Assembly (NCBI RefSeq): GCF_001647285.1
Contig: NZ_LRML01000005.1
Coordinates: forward strand, 248,001 to 312,000
Source of the DNA: Rufibacter roseus
Lineage (GTDB): Bacteria > Bacteroidota > Bacteroidia > Cytophagales > Hymenobacteraceae
Direction of reading: 5' to 3'
Length of the DNA: 64,000 nt
The notes beneath the pieces are model-generated. The model was not told where the DNA came from. It was given only the letters and a program-made list of their open reading frames with translations, and did not search any database. The position numbers and the translations under genes are program-made. Shown here piece by piece: positions 8,209 to 18,200 of the stretch (within the stretch, counting starts at the first letter, position 1; every line of letters starts with the position of its first letter).

Positions 8209-8694
8209 ATGACAAAAGGCGGCTACTTCGGGATAGGTATTTTTGAGCCGAAGAACGAAACCAACATGGGCACATTGTGGCGGTCGGCGTCTATTCTGGG
8301 GGCTAGCTTTATCTTTACCATTGGCAAGCGGTACAAGAAACAATCTACCGACACCCAAAAAAGCTGGCAGCAGATTCCGCTGTTCCATTACGCTGATTTC
8401 GAGGACTTTTACCGGCATCTGCCCTACAGCTGCCAAGTCGTGGGTATTGAGATGGATGCCCGCTCCGTTCCGGTAGAGCAGTTTAGGCACCCGGAGCGTT
8501 GTGTGTATTTGCTGGGCGCCGAAGACCACGGCCTCACCAACGCGGTGCGGGCCAAATGCCACCACCTGGTGCAGTTGCCTGGTGATACATCTTTGAATGT
8601 GGCCTCTGCGGGCTCCATTATGCTGTATGACCGTTATCTGAAGCAGCAATTGCCGCTATCGGCCGCACCAACTCCTGATTTGCCAACGGCGTAA
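8209..8694 (+). CDS. TrmH/SpoU family RNA methyltransferase
   Basis: The 161-residue protein is a single SPOUT domain without an N-terminal RNA-binding extension. The three SpoU motifs are visible: NETNMGTLWRSA (about 16-27), YLLGAEDHGL (about 99-108) and LNVASAGSIMLYDR (about 129-142). These form the knotted S-adenosylmethionine site used for 2'-O-ribose methylation. Length and the absence of other domains suggest a tRNA-modifying enzyme, but the target cannot be read from sequence. The gene lies inside the DUF58-BatA cluster, an arrangement found in related genomes. Confidence 0.87.
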   Translation: MTKGGYFGIGIFEPKNETNMGTLWRSASILGASFIFTIGKRYKKQSTDTQKSWQQIPLFHYADFEDFYRHLPYSCQVVGIEMDARSVPVEQFRHPERCVYLLGAEDHGLTNAVRAKCHHLVQLPGDTSLNVASAGSIMLYDRYLKQQLPLSAAPTPDLPTA

Positions 8695-8733
8695 CAGCGA
8701 CACCTGTAGGAAATTCCGAGCGCTACCCGTAAC

Positions 8734-10356
8734 TTGAAGCTTTGGGCGCCGCTTGGCCAGCGTCTTGTGTCTTACCTCCTTGTCTTTCTAAACGCATTGT
8801 TTCAGTTTCTGCATCCGGTTTTGTTATGGGCGTTGGCCGGAGTGGCAGTGCCTGTTGCTATCCATCTATGGAACAAGAGGCCACCGAAGGTGGTGGAGGT
8901 GGGAAGCATTAAATGGCTGCAGCCTTCCAAAAGCCAGCGTCTTAGCAGATTGCAGCTCACCAACCTTTGGTTGCTGCTGTTGCGTTCCCTTTTGGTGGCC
9001 CTGTTGGCGCTGATATTGGCAGAACCCCAGTGGAAAAGGCAAGTTTCGGTACTACCTGAGCGGAATGTGTATCTACACCCGGCTCTTTTACTTCCTGCTT
9101 ATGCCGCACAAATTGTTTCGCATGTAGATTCACTGGTCACCAGAGGTTGGCAAGTGCATCTACTTCAGCCTGGCTTTCCGGAGTTATCTTTTACAGCTGA
9201 AGAATCTCTTTCAAAATACCAAACTGATTCTGTAAAGGCAGACAGCGTAAATGCTTGGGCTATGCTGCGGGTCTTGAGCCGAAGTTTACCTCCACACGCC
9301 CATGCCACTGTTTTCTCCACAGATTTGTTGCGTCATCATCAAGGTGAGTACCCAGTCATGCATGACAATTTCAACTGGGTACCTGTGAGTTCTCCGCAGA
9401 CAGCGGTGTGGCTGCAAGAGGCTTTTTACACTACTTCTGGCCAATTACTTGTAAAGTTTGGCAGGAGCGAAGCCAACAGAGTTGAGTTCATAGAACATAG
9501 GTTCACGAAAACGAAGGCTAACGAGGCGCTATCAGCTTCAGGCTTTCCTACTGTGCGGTTCATTTCTCATTCCTCCGCAGATTCACTCGCTCTGGTAGAG
9601 AGCACTAAAAATAAAATAGAAATTCAGAAGCTCCCTCTACAGGTCATCATAAGGCACGACAAGGCAAGGCAGCAAGACGTAAAATATATAAGAGCAGCCC
9701 TGCAGACTGCGCTTGAGCATAAAGGCATCTCTCACACATTAACAGTCTCTTCCTCCTCCGCACCTTTACCCAACGCCGCCCCTGACTGGATTTTTTGGCT
9801 CACTGATGAACCACTGGCTCCGTTTTTGGCCCGTTTTCCGGAAAAGAGGCTAAAAACGTTGCAAGACGCCCGTACTAGCACGAAAGCACATCAATTGAAC
9901 AGTTGGCTGCAAATACCTGGCATTGTCCAGCAGGTGCCGCTTCACAAAAGAACTAGCTCCGGAGAAAAAGAAGCTACTGCTAAAGTGCTCTGGCAAGACG
10001 GTTACGGAAACCCGATGCTCACCCAAACCCTAACGCAAAATCATACGCAATACCAGTTCTTCAGCCGCTTTCACCCCAGTTGGAATGACTTGCCCGACAG
10101 TGGTCATTTTCCTGAACTGCTTTACCAACTGCTCTTTCCCGCCAATGAAGCTTGGTTGACTAAATTTGACACCCGCACGCTTCCCCCTCAACTACAACAA
10201 CCCCAGCTGTTTCCTGCCTCTTTTTCTAAAAACAGCCCAAAAACAGTAGAGGAAGTGATCGATTTGAAACTTTGGTTAGTGGCGTTGGCGGCGTTGCTTT
10301 TAGCGTTAGAGAGATGGTTGGCGGGGCAGAGTTTTAAACAAGCTAGACAGCCATGA
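8734..10356 (+). CDS. BatA domain-containing membrane protein
   Basis: The protein of about 540 residues carries the BatA N-terminal double-transmembrane module: FQFLHPVLLWALAGVAVPVA, IHLWNKRPPKVVEVGSIKWL, then LLLLRSLLVALLALILA. A variable periplasmic region and a C-terminal membrane anchor (LWLVALAALLLALERWLAG) follow. The start at TTG 8734 gives an atypical leader; TTG at 8797 (FQFLHPVLLW) fits the family better. The gene overlaps the next by ATGA. Two 36-nt palindromes lie in frame inside it (9822-9857, 10209-10244), each adding 12 codons. It is a likely MoxR/DUF58 partner. Confidence 0.82.
   Translation: MKLWAPLGQRLVSYLLVFLNALFQFLHPVLLWALAGVAVPVAIHLWNKRPPKVVEVGSIKWLQPSKSQRLSRLQLTNLWLLLLRSLLVALLALILAEPQWKRQVSVLPERNVYLHPALLLPAYAAQIVSHVDSLVTRGWQVHLLQPGFPELSFTAEESLSKYQTDSVKADSVNAWAMLRVLSRSLPPHAHATVFSTDLLRHHQGEYPVMHDNFNWVPVSSPQTAVWLQEAFYTTSGQLLVKFGRSEANRVEFIEHRFTKTKANEALSASGFPTVRFISHSSADSLALVESTKNKIEIQKLPLQVIIRHDKARQQDVKYIRAALQTALEHKGISHTLTVSSSSAPLPNAAPDWIFWLTDEPLAPFLARFPEKRLKTLQDARTSTKAHQLNSWLQIPGIVQQVPLHKRTSSGEKEATAKVLWQDGYGNPMLTQTLTQNHTQYQFFSRFHPSWNDLPDSGHFPELLYQLLFPANEAWLTKFDTRTLPPQLQQPQLFPASFSKNSPKTVEEVIDLKLWLVALAALLLALERWLAGQSFKQARQP
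9822..9857. repeat. 36-nt palindromic repeat, copy 3 (inside the BatA-like gene)
   Basis: It begins GTTTTTGGCC and ends GAGGCTAAAAAC. It lies wholly in coding sequence, which is read through without a frame change and yields the segment ARFPEKRLK. Confidence 0.75.
10209..10244. repeat. 36-nt palindromic repeat, copy 4 (inside the BatA-like gene)
   Basis: It begins GTTTCCTGCC and ends AGCCCAAAAAC. The left arm is degenerate. It has the same length and reading frame as copy 3 and encodes ASFSKNSPK. Confidence 0.6.
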
Positions 10357-10967
10357 AAAAACGCATTTTATTTCTGCTAACGCTCCTTGGTTTTGGCATA
10401 CTAACAGAGGCACAGGCGTGTATGTGTTCGTTTAAACCTTGGTCTCCTGCATTAGTAGAGGAATACTTCTACTTTCATGATTTGATTATTATTGGTGAGC
10501 CAATATTTAATAAGGCTACAAAGAATTCAGGAGAAAATTATTCTCTTAAAGTCTTAGAAGTTATTAAAGGTCAAGTAAAGAATGATACTATCTATGGCAA
10601 ACTAAGAACAAGTTGCTCCGGTTTTCCACATTCTAAAGGGTCATGGATAATTTACTCCCCTTCAAAGCATGAAAACAATGATACAATTGATTTTTCTGAA
10701 TGTGGCTTATCCAGAAACATAACTACCTTCATTAATTTTCCTCCGCGGATCAATATCAAACTAGACAGTGTCACCTTGGCAACCAAAAAACAGGAGTGGC
10801 AGGAAGAGTATCGAATTATAAAACAATTAGTCCACGATGAAGAGGAGAGGATCGCTTCTGCTAAATCAGTAAGTCTATTAACCTGTTCAGCGGCGGGTTT
10901 GGTTCTGCTTATAAGTATTCTTTTGCTGATTAATAATCATTTTAAGAAACTAAAACGCACATTGTAA
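10353..10967 (+). CDS. Secreted NTR/TIMP-like protein with C-terminal membrane anchor
   Basis: The 204-residue protein has a signal peptide (1-22, cleavage near EAQA) directly followed by CMCSF, an N-terminal Cys motif like that of netrin/TIMP-like domains. Further Cys residues sit at LRTSCSGF and SECGL. A single C-terminal membrane helix (LLTCSAAGLVLLISILLL) and a basic tail follow. The gene is visibly more AT-rich than its neighbours. It is joined to the BatA-like gene by a 4-nt overlap and ends 13 nt before the DUF4175 gene. The domain call is from motif placement; function is unknown. It may be a late insertion into the operon. Confidence 0.6.
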   Translation: MKKRILFLLTLLGFGILTEAQACMCSFKPWSPALVEEYFYFHDLIIIGEPIFNKATKNSGENYSLKVLEVIKGQVKNDTIYGKLRTSCSGFPHSKGSWIIYSPSKHENNDTIDFSECGLSRNITTFINFPPRINIKLDSVTLATKKQEWQEEYRIIKQLVHDEEERIASAKSVSLLTCSAAGLVLLISILLLINNHFKKLKRTL

Positions 10968-10980
10968 AGCGCCATTTACC

Positions 10981-13206
10981 TTGCTTAATCCCACCACACA
11001 TAACGCCCCCACAGCCTCGCCACTCGCACAGGCACGCACGCTGTACCTCCGTCGGAAGGCATGGCTATACGTGCTGCAGGCATTAGGGCTTTTGCTTCCA
11101 TTGGCGGTATTCGCCTTCCGAGGCTGGGGTGGCGCTGTGGGTCAGGTATTGGCTTTCACCATTTGCGTATTGCTGGCAGGTTTGCAACTGTGGCGGTGGC
11201 AGCAACTTCAGAAAAGAACCACACAAACCGCCGTAGCCCGTCACCTAAACCGTAAATACCCAAGCTTAGAAGAAAGTGCGGAGCTGTTGCTGCAGCCTGA
11301 AGAAGAATTGTCCCTGCTGGCAAAGCTCCAGAAACAGCGAACTGAAGAACAACTTGGTCAAATATCTATACCAGAAGCCGCCGCAGTTTCTTTCTTGAGT
11401 GGCTGGACTGTCTTTGCCGCTGGTGTTGGTTTAGCGGCAATTCTTTGGACTCTGCCTGACTTCGGATTGGCAGAGTCCAACTCTGCCTCAACTATTTCAA
11501 CCGTTTCTTCTGATGTAAATAAACCTGTAGCTGCTCCCAAGGCAGTCTTGCCTGCCATAGAACAAATGCACCTGCGCATTTCGCCGCCGCAGTACACTCG
11601 TAAAGCCCGCTATGCTGTAACTACTCCTTCGTTTAAAGTGGAGGCTGGGGCTAAGGTTTCCTGGACCATCCAAACTAGTCAACCTGTTACCTCTCCTCAA
11701 TTAGAATTGGCGGGTCAGAAGGCGGTTCAACTACAACCTGTACAGGGGCAGGTTAACACCTACACCGCCTCCATTACAGCTACCCAATCTGCCTTGTATC
11801 AAATCAAACTAAACGGACAAGCTTCGGAGTTTTATTCTATAGAAGTAATACCAGATGAGGCACCGGCCATTAGCGTGCAAACACCTAAACAGTACACCGA
11901 AGTATTGTTCGGGGAGCCGCAGCGGGTACGGGTGCAGGCGGTTTTGCAAGATGACTACGGATTGAAAGCGGCAGATTTAGTAGCTACCGTGGCCAAGGGC
12001 GAAGGCGAAGCCGTGAAGTTTCGGGAACAGCGCATTCCGCTCAAGCTCTCCTTTACTGGTCAGCCGAAGCAGCTCCAGCTCAACCAGACGCTAGATCTAC
12101 AAGCTTTGGGCATGACCTACGGAGATGAGCTGTACTTCTACCTACAGGCCTGGGACAATCACCGCGGCTACACCCGCACCGAAGCCTATTTTGTGCAGCT
12201 GGAAGACACTACCGTGGTGGAATTGATGGATGATTTATCGTTGGGCGTGAACCCTAACCCAGAATATTTCCGGAGCCAGCGCCAAATTATCATTGACACT
12301 GAAAAACTGATAAAAGAACAGCCAAAACAATCGAAAGCCGATTTAATGGAGCGCTCCAACAATATCGGTGTAGACCAGAAGTTGCTCAGGCTGCGATACG
12401 GCAAGTTTCTGGGCGAAGAGTTTGAATCAAACTTAGGCACGGCAGGCTTACCCGAGGAACTAACCGGACATCACGCTGATGATGGCCACGATCATTCGCA
12501 GGACCAGCTGCCCAGCCAGAGTGAATATGAGGCCAGAATGAATGCCCTGCTGGACCCGTACCTGCACAAGCACGATCAGGAAGAGGCAGCCACTTTCTTT
12601 GAACCCGCCATAAAAGCGCAGCTAAAAGGAGCGCTGGCGCAGATGTGGGAAGCAGAGCTTCGTCTCAGAACCGGTAAACCTAAAGAGGCACTGCCGTTTG
12701 AACTAAAGGCCCTGCGCCTCCTGAAGGAAGTGCAGCAGAAATCGAGGGTGTACGTGAAGAAAACCGGCTTTGAGCCGCCGCCCCTCAAAATACCTGAAAA
12801 ACGCCTCACCGGCGATTTAAGCAAAGTGCATGCTCCTGCACTTCGGCGGGAAGAGATGCCTATTACCAGTTATCCGGCAGTTCGGCAGGCAATGCAGCGG
12901 GTAGCGCAGTTAAGGCAGGGGCAAAGAACAACTCAAGCTGATGCCGCTTTGCTGGAGCAGGCCGGACAGACGCTGGGCAAAGCAGCTGTTGAGCAGCCAG
13001 TGGTGTATCTTCGGGCGTTGCAAGACCTAAAGCAAGTGGTGGAGGCCATTCGTAGAAATAAAAAACATCTTTGCGCCGACTGCCTTACACGCATAGAAGC
13101 GGCCTTTCACCGTTTTTTGCCTGTTTCTGAAAAAACAGCCCGAAAACAGCCAGCATCGGGCACTGAGAATACTTTAGCCAAAGACTATTTTAACCGCATC
13201 AACTGA
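10981..13206 (+). CDS. DUF4175 family membrane protein
   Basis: The 741-residue protein has three N-terminal membrane segments: WLYVLQALGLLLPLAVFAF, VGQVLAFTICVLLAGLQLW and TVFAAGVGLAAILWTLPDF. A beta-rich region follows, containing RISPPQYTRK and an Ig-like DYGLKAADLV stretch, then an extended charged helical C-terminal half with a His-rich DDGHDHSQ loop. This is the DUF4175 plan found in Bacteroidota aerotolerance-type clusters. The TTG start is taken because no ATG lies close upstream. A 36-nt palindrome (13112-13147) interrupts the C-terminal part in frame. It ends 2 nt before the next gene. Confidence 0.75.
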   Translation: MLNPTTHNAPTASPLAQARTLYLRRKAWLYVLQALGLLLPLAVFAFRGWGGAVGQVLAFTICVLLAGLQLWRWQQLQKRTTQTAVARHLNRKYPSLEESAELLLQPEEELSLLAKLQKQRTEEQLGQISIPEAAAVSFLSGWTVFAAGVGLAAILWTLPDFGLAESNSASTISTVSSDVNKPVAAPKAVLPAIEQMHLRISPPQYTRKARYAVTTPSFKVEAGAKVSWTIQTSQPVTSPQLELAGQKAVQLQPVQGQVNTYTASITATQSALYQIKLNGQASEFYSIEVIPDEAPAISVQTPKQYTEVLFGEPQRVRVQAVLQDDYGLKAADLVATVAKGEGEAVKFREQRIPLKLSFTGQPKQLQLNQTLDLQALGMTYGDELYFYLQAWDNHRGYTRTEAYFVQLEDTTVVELMDDLSLGVNPNPEYFRSQRQIIIDTEKLIKEQPKQSKADLMERSNNIGVDQKLLRLRYGKFLGEEFESNLGTAGLPEELTGHHADDGHDHSQDQLPSQSEYEARMNALLDPYLHKHDQEEAATFFEPAIKAQLKGALAQMWEAELRLRTGKPKEALPFELKALRLLKEVQQKSRVYVKKTGFEPPPLKIPEKRLTGDLSKVHAPALRREEMPITSYPAVRQAMQRVAQLRQGQRTTQADAALLEQAGQTLGKAAVEQPVVYLRALQDLKQVVEAIRRNKKHLCADCLTRIEAAFHRFLPVSEKTARKQPASGTENTLAKDYFNRIN
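13112..13147. repeat. 36-nt palindromic repeat, copy 5 (inside the DUF4175 gene)
   Basis: It begins GTTTTTTGCC and ends AGCCCGAAAAC, and is read in frame as part of LPVSEKTARK. Confidence 0.7.
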
Positions 13207-13208
13207 TT

Positions 13209-14993
13209 TTGAACCTCCCGCTGCCCCTTTTGCTCACTTTGGCGCTGCTATTAGACGCGTGGCTTACCTGGCTGACCGTTCGCCGAGACAACCGCCGCTG
13301 GCTACTGGGGCGGTTGCTGACCTGTTGGGGAATAGTGGCTTGCCTGGTTTTTTTGGTGCATCCGCCAAAAGTAGATCGCACCTATAGCGCCTCAGAAGCT
13401 GTTCTGCTTACCCAAGGCTTCAGCCCAGATACTCTAAAAGCACTTTTGGCAGATCAGTCGCCGGCTCCTCAGGTTTTCTCTTTTGAAGCAGAGCATCCAA
13501 AAGCAATCTCTATCAAAGATTTTTCTGCTTTTCAGCAGGAGCAACCTAGTGTAAAAATACTTCATGTATTGGGCTATGGCCTTGAGTTAGAGGAGTTGCA
13601 GGCACTTAAGCAGATGAGAATGATTCCACATCTGTCGGCTTTGCCAGCCGGTGTTCTTTCTGCAGGTTGGCCGCAGGAAGTAGCTTTAGGTGAGGAACTA
13701 CGGGTGCAAGGGCGCTTCCATAGCGCAGATAAACCCGTTCAACTGTATTTAAATGCTAACGGCGTCAACAGAGATTCAGTTGAATTCCAGCAGCGTGGGG
13801 AGCATGAATTCACGCTTCAGTTCACGCCAAAGGCTGTAGGCCAGTATGTTTATCACCTGCAATGGAAAGAAGCAAACGATTCTATTTTCCAGGAGGAAGT
13901 TCCGGTTTCCGTGCTGCCTCCACGTCGGCTAAATGTATTGTTACTTTCTTCGGCACCATCCTTTGAAACACGCTTTCTAAAGAACGAGCTGGCGCGCCAA
14001 GGACACGGGGTAGCCGTCCGGAACCAAGTCAGCAAAGGCATTTATCAGACCGAAAGCATTAATTTACCTTCACGTTCTCTTAACAGGCTTTCAGATCAAC
14101 TGTTACAGAAATTTGATCTAGTGCTGCTGGACGCCTCTACTTTACAAAGCTTATCGACTAATGAAACCAAGGCTCTGCAACATGCTGCTCGGGAACAGGG
14201 TTTAGGTATTTTAACTTCTTTTTCTGATAACAATCCCAAAACAATATCCTTCTTTGCCGAAGCTAGTTTTGACCGTTTTTCAAAGAAGGAGCTCAGAAAC
14301 AGATCATTGCAATGGAAGAACAGTACAGGAGGCACCGCAGAATTGACTGTTCCGGCTTTCACCATACAACCTAAAGAAGGACATAAGGTATTGGTGTGGG
14401 AGAATCAACAGCAGAACCGGGTTGTGGCGGCGCAGTACCGAAAAGGATTAGGCATGGTGGGCATTAGCTTAGCGACGGAGACTTTTCCGTTGGCTTTGGC
14501 CGGTAAAGAACATGTATATCGTCAGTTCTGGAGTGATATTTTGAGTTCGCTTGCCAAACCAGCTGCAAAACTCCGATTTCTCACGGCAGGCTCACTGGCT
14601 CCTGTTCAAGTACATGAGCCTGCATATTTTTTTTCTTCTAAGCCTGTAGACTCTGTTTCTTTGGTTGGTCAAGCCACCACAAGCTCGCTACCTGCACCAT
14701 ATCCTTCTTCTTTACCCAAGCAACTCATTCAACAACACTGGCCAAATCCAGCTGGTTGGAACATTGCTTATTCTAGGGCTGATTCAATTGGTACCTTCTA
14801 TACTTCTTCCCCTTCTAACTGGCCTCTCCTAAAGATACAGCAAAAGAAGGCTAGATTCTTAGCCTCAGCTACCAATAATGCTTCCCCTTTAGATGAAGAA
14901 GCTATTGTAAAACAAGAGGCAATAAATTTATGGCCAGTTTACTTCCTGCTGCTCTTCTTTCTGGCTTTTCTTTGGCTGGAGGAAAAGCTTTAA
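13209..14993 (+). CDS. Membrane protein of the BatA cluster with GATase-like domain
   Basis: The 594-residue protein has two N-terminal membrane helices (LPLLLTLALLLDAWLTWL and LLTCWGIVACLVFLVHPP), a long periplasmic region, and a C-terminal helix (WPVYFLLLFFLAFLWLEEKL). The segment RRLNVLLLSSAPSFETRFL (about 238-256) to DLVLLDASTLQSLS resembles class I glutamine-amidotransferase-like folds found next to BatA genes, without an obvious catalytic Cys. It starts with TTG 2 nt after the DUF4175 gene, so the two are translationally coupled. A degenerate 36-nt-type palindrome may lie at 14266-14300. It probably acts with BatA/DUF4175 at the membrane; activity is unknown. Confidence 0.7.
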   Translation: MNLPLPLLLTLALLLDAWLTWLTVRRDNRRWLLGRLLTCWGIVACLVFLVHPPKVDRTYSASEAVLLTQGFSPDTLKALLADQSPAPQVFSFEAEHPKAISIKDFSAFQQEQPSVKILHVLGYGLELEELQALKQMRMIPHLSALPAGVLSAGWPQEVALGEELRVQGRFHSADKPVQLYLNANGVNRDSVEFQQRGEHEFTLQFTPKAVGQYVYHLQWKEANDSIFQEEVPVSVLPPRRLNVLLLSSAPSFETRFLKNELARQGHGVAVRNQVSKGIYQTESINLPSRSLNRLSDQLLQKFDLVLLDASTLQSLSTNETKALQHAAREQGLGILTSFSDNNPKTISFFAEASFDRFSKKELRNRSLQWKNSTGGTAELTVPAFTIQPKEGHKVLVWENQQQNRVVAAQYRKGLGMVGISLATETFPLALAGKEHVYRQFWSDILSSLAKPAAKLRFLTAGSLAPVQVHEPAYFFSSKPVDSVSLVGQATTSSLPAPYPSSLPKQLIQQHWPNPAGWNIAYSRADSIGTFYTSSPSNWPLLKIQQKKARFLASATNNASPLDEEAIVKQEAINLWPVYFLLLFFLAFLWLEEKL

Positions 14994-15291
14994 TAATTCT
15001 TTAAGTAGCGGCTATAGCTAGTAAACCTAGTCTTCTAAAAACTTTAGCAAGTGTATAACAAATAGCTAATACTATATTTATATCTTCTATTTGAATGAAA
15101 TAATTTCAGGAATAAACACAAGCAAAACCACATGAGCTTCTAATTTTCATATTCAGCGTGTATTTTATTCTATTGGTCGAAAATTTAACCAGAACCTTCT
15201 AATTATGAGTAAGTTTGAGGCAAAATTCGATCTTGCATTTCACCATTGCCACAACCACTAATTAAGAATTTTCTACTTCTACCCCTGCTTT

Positions 15292-18200
15292 ATGAGAAAC
15301 CATTTACTCTTCCTGTTTTTTTGCTGCTGCTTACTAACTGCTTTATCTAGCAGTGAAGCAAAAGCAAGCACAATTCTCGCCGCAGATACTGATACTCTTC
15401 GCACACTTCCACTTAGCAGTTCAACATACTGTGTGGGTAGTTCTTTGACCGTTTCTTACTACTCTAGCCTCACCCTTGCTAGTGACAATGTTTTTACTAT
15501 TCAGCTATCAAACAGTAGTGGTAGTTTTTCTAACCCCGTAGTTTTGGGAACTGTTGCAGGAACCACATCTGGTTCAGCTCAAGTAAGCATACCTACCTCA
15601 CAATCTGCCGGCACACGGTATAGAATAAGAGTAGTTGCCTCAAGAGCCACTCCAAACATGGTAGTTGAAAACAATGGCACTGATTTCAGAATTGCTGTTC
15701 CTCCTGCGGCCCCAGTCATAACTTATAATGAAGGTCTCTGCGAAGGGGGCACTTTATCTTTAAGCGCGAACAATGTTACCGGTGCTACCTATACCTGGGC
15801 GGGACCAAACAACTTCTCTGCTTCTGGTCGAGTGGTTAGCATTCCTAATGCCTTAGCCAATGCTGCCGGAACATATACCGTCACTATGGTTTTGAACGGC
15901 TGCTCAGTTATCGGCAGCAAAGAAATTTCTATCAAACCAGCCATGGCGAATGCAGGCCCTGACCTTGTTATTTGCCTTGGCCAGTCGGTTCAGTTACAGG
16001 CTACTGGTGGTGTGTCGTACACCTGGAGCCCTAGCAACACGTTAAGCAATGCGAATATTTCTAATCCTGTTGCCACTCCGTCTGCCACTACTACTTATAC
16101 TGTGTCTGTTACAAATGAAAATGGCTGTGTCAGAACAGATCAGGTTGTGGTGACAGTAAGTCCCCTACCTGTTATCACGCTTACTCCTACAGCTGCTTCT
16201 ATTTGCAAAGGTTCCTCTGTGCAGTTGCAGGCAAGTGGTGCTGTTTCTTACTCTTGGAGCCCTGCCACTGGTCTAGATGATCCTACAAGCGCCACGCCAA
16301 TTGCTTCGCCTGACATCACGACCACCTATACCGTTACCGGAACCTCTGCCGCGGGGTGTATTAGCAGTAAGACGATAACTGTTACTGTAAGACCTTTACC
16401 TGTAGCCAACGCTGGCTTTGACCGTACCCTCTGCTCGGGTCAGGCTTTATCAATGGGAGGCACTAATACATCATCAGGCACTTATTTGTGGGAGCCGGCT
16501 ACTGGTTTATCTAGTGCTACTGTCAGAAACCCTATTCTAAACATCCAGAATACATCGGATGAACCAATCACTACCGTTTACAAGCTAACTGTTACCTCTA
16601 ACGGCTGTGTTTCAACCGATGAAGTAGCCATTACGGTGAACCCAGCAGTTCCAGCAAATGCCGGCCCAGATGCTGCTATTTGCGCAGGAGGAAGCACCCA
16701 ATTAAACGCCAGTGGGGGAGTGTTATATAAATGGGCACCTACTACTAACTTAAGTGACCCAAACATTGCCAACCCTGTTGCTTTTCCAACTGCTACTACC
16801 CGTTATATTGTCACTGTTACTAACGCTGAAGGCTGCAGCCGGAATGATACTGTATTTGTTAATGTAAATCCGAATCCAGTAGTAAACATTACGCCTACTG
16901 CTCCGGCTATTTGCGTAGGAAGCTCAGTGCAACTGACTGCCTCTGGCGCCGCCACCTACCTGTGGAGCCCTGCTACTGGCTTAGATGATCCTACTAGCGC
17001 TACCCCAGTTGCTTCCCCAACCGAAACGACTACTTATACTGTAATTGGATATTCTGCAGCTGGTTGCCCCAGTGTGGCAAGAACAGTAACGGTAAGGGTA
17101 AATCCTTATCCGGTTGCGAATGCTGGCCCTGACAAAGTAGTTTGTGCCTATCAGCCTACTGTATTAGGAGCTCCTGCAGTGGCTGGCTATTCTTATCAGT
17201 GGTCACCTGCCATTGGTTTAAACAATCCTAGAGCTGCAAACCCTACGCTCACTTATCCTGGAGATAATTTAACTCCTATGAAAGTGCAATACACCTTAAC
17301 AGTGACTGCCAATGGTTGCGTTTCTACTGATGTAGTAGAAATAACAGTGAATCCAACTGCCTATGCAGGACCGGCTGTTTCAATTTGCAAAGGCGAAAGT
17401 ACCCAACTGCAGGCCTCTGGTGGTATTTCTTATAGCTGGAGCCCCGCTACAGGTTTAAGTGATCCTAACATTGCTAATCCTATCGCCACGCCAACAGCCA
17501 CCACTACGTACACTGTAACCGTCACAGGTCAGGACAGGTTATGCAGTAGCACTGCCTCAGTGCGGGTAACGGTTAACCCTATTCCTACGGTTACGGCTAC
17601 AGCATCAACCGACTCACCTGTTTGCCCGGGCTCACCAGTAACGCTCACCGCCTCAGGCGCTGACACCTATTTGTGGTCGCCAGCTACGGGGCTAGACAAT
17701 CCTACAAGTGCTACTCCTGTCGCTACACCAAAAACTACTACCACCTACACCGTTACGGGCAGAACCAGAGCGGGCTGTACCAGCACGGCACAAGTGACCA
17801 TTACTGTAAATCCAGCAGAGGCCACTATAACAGCAACCGGACCTACTGCACTTTGTACTGGTGATAAGATTACTTTAATAGCTTCAGAGGGAGCAGCCTA
17901 TGAGTGGAGCACAGGATCTGTTAAGTCTTCAATTGTGGTGTCCTCTGCCGGAACTTATACTGTTAAGGTGACACAGGCCAATGGCTGCTCATCTGTTTCT
18001 GAGCCTATAGAGATAACGGTTTCCCCTTCTCCTACTACTACCCTGAATCCTTTTGCTACTGTTTGCAAAGATGCCAGTGCTTTTGCTCTTGAAGGCGGAT
18101 CACCGGCGGGCGGTACGTACAGTGGCAAAGGCGTGTTTGAAGGGCAGTTTAATCCCGCAACAGCTGGTGTAGGTACTCATAACATTACCTTCACTTATAT

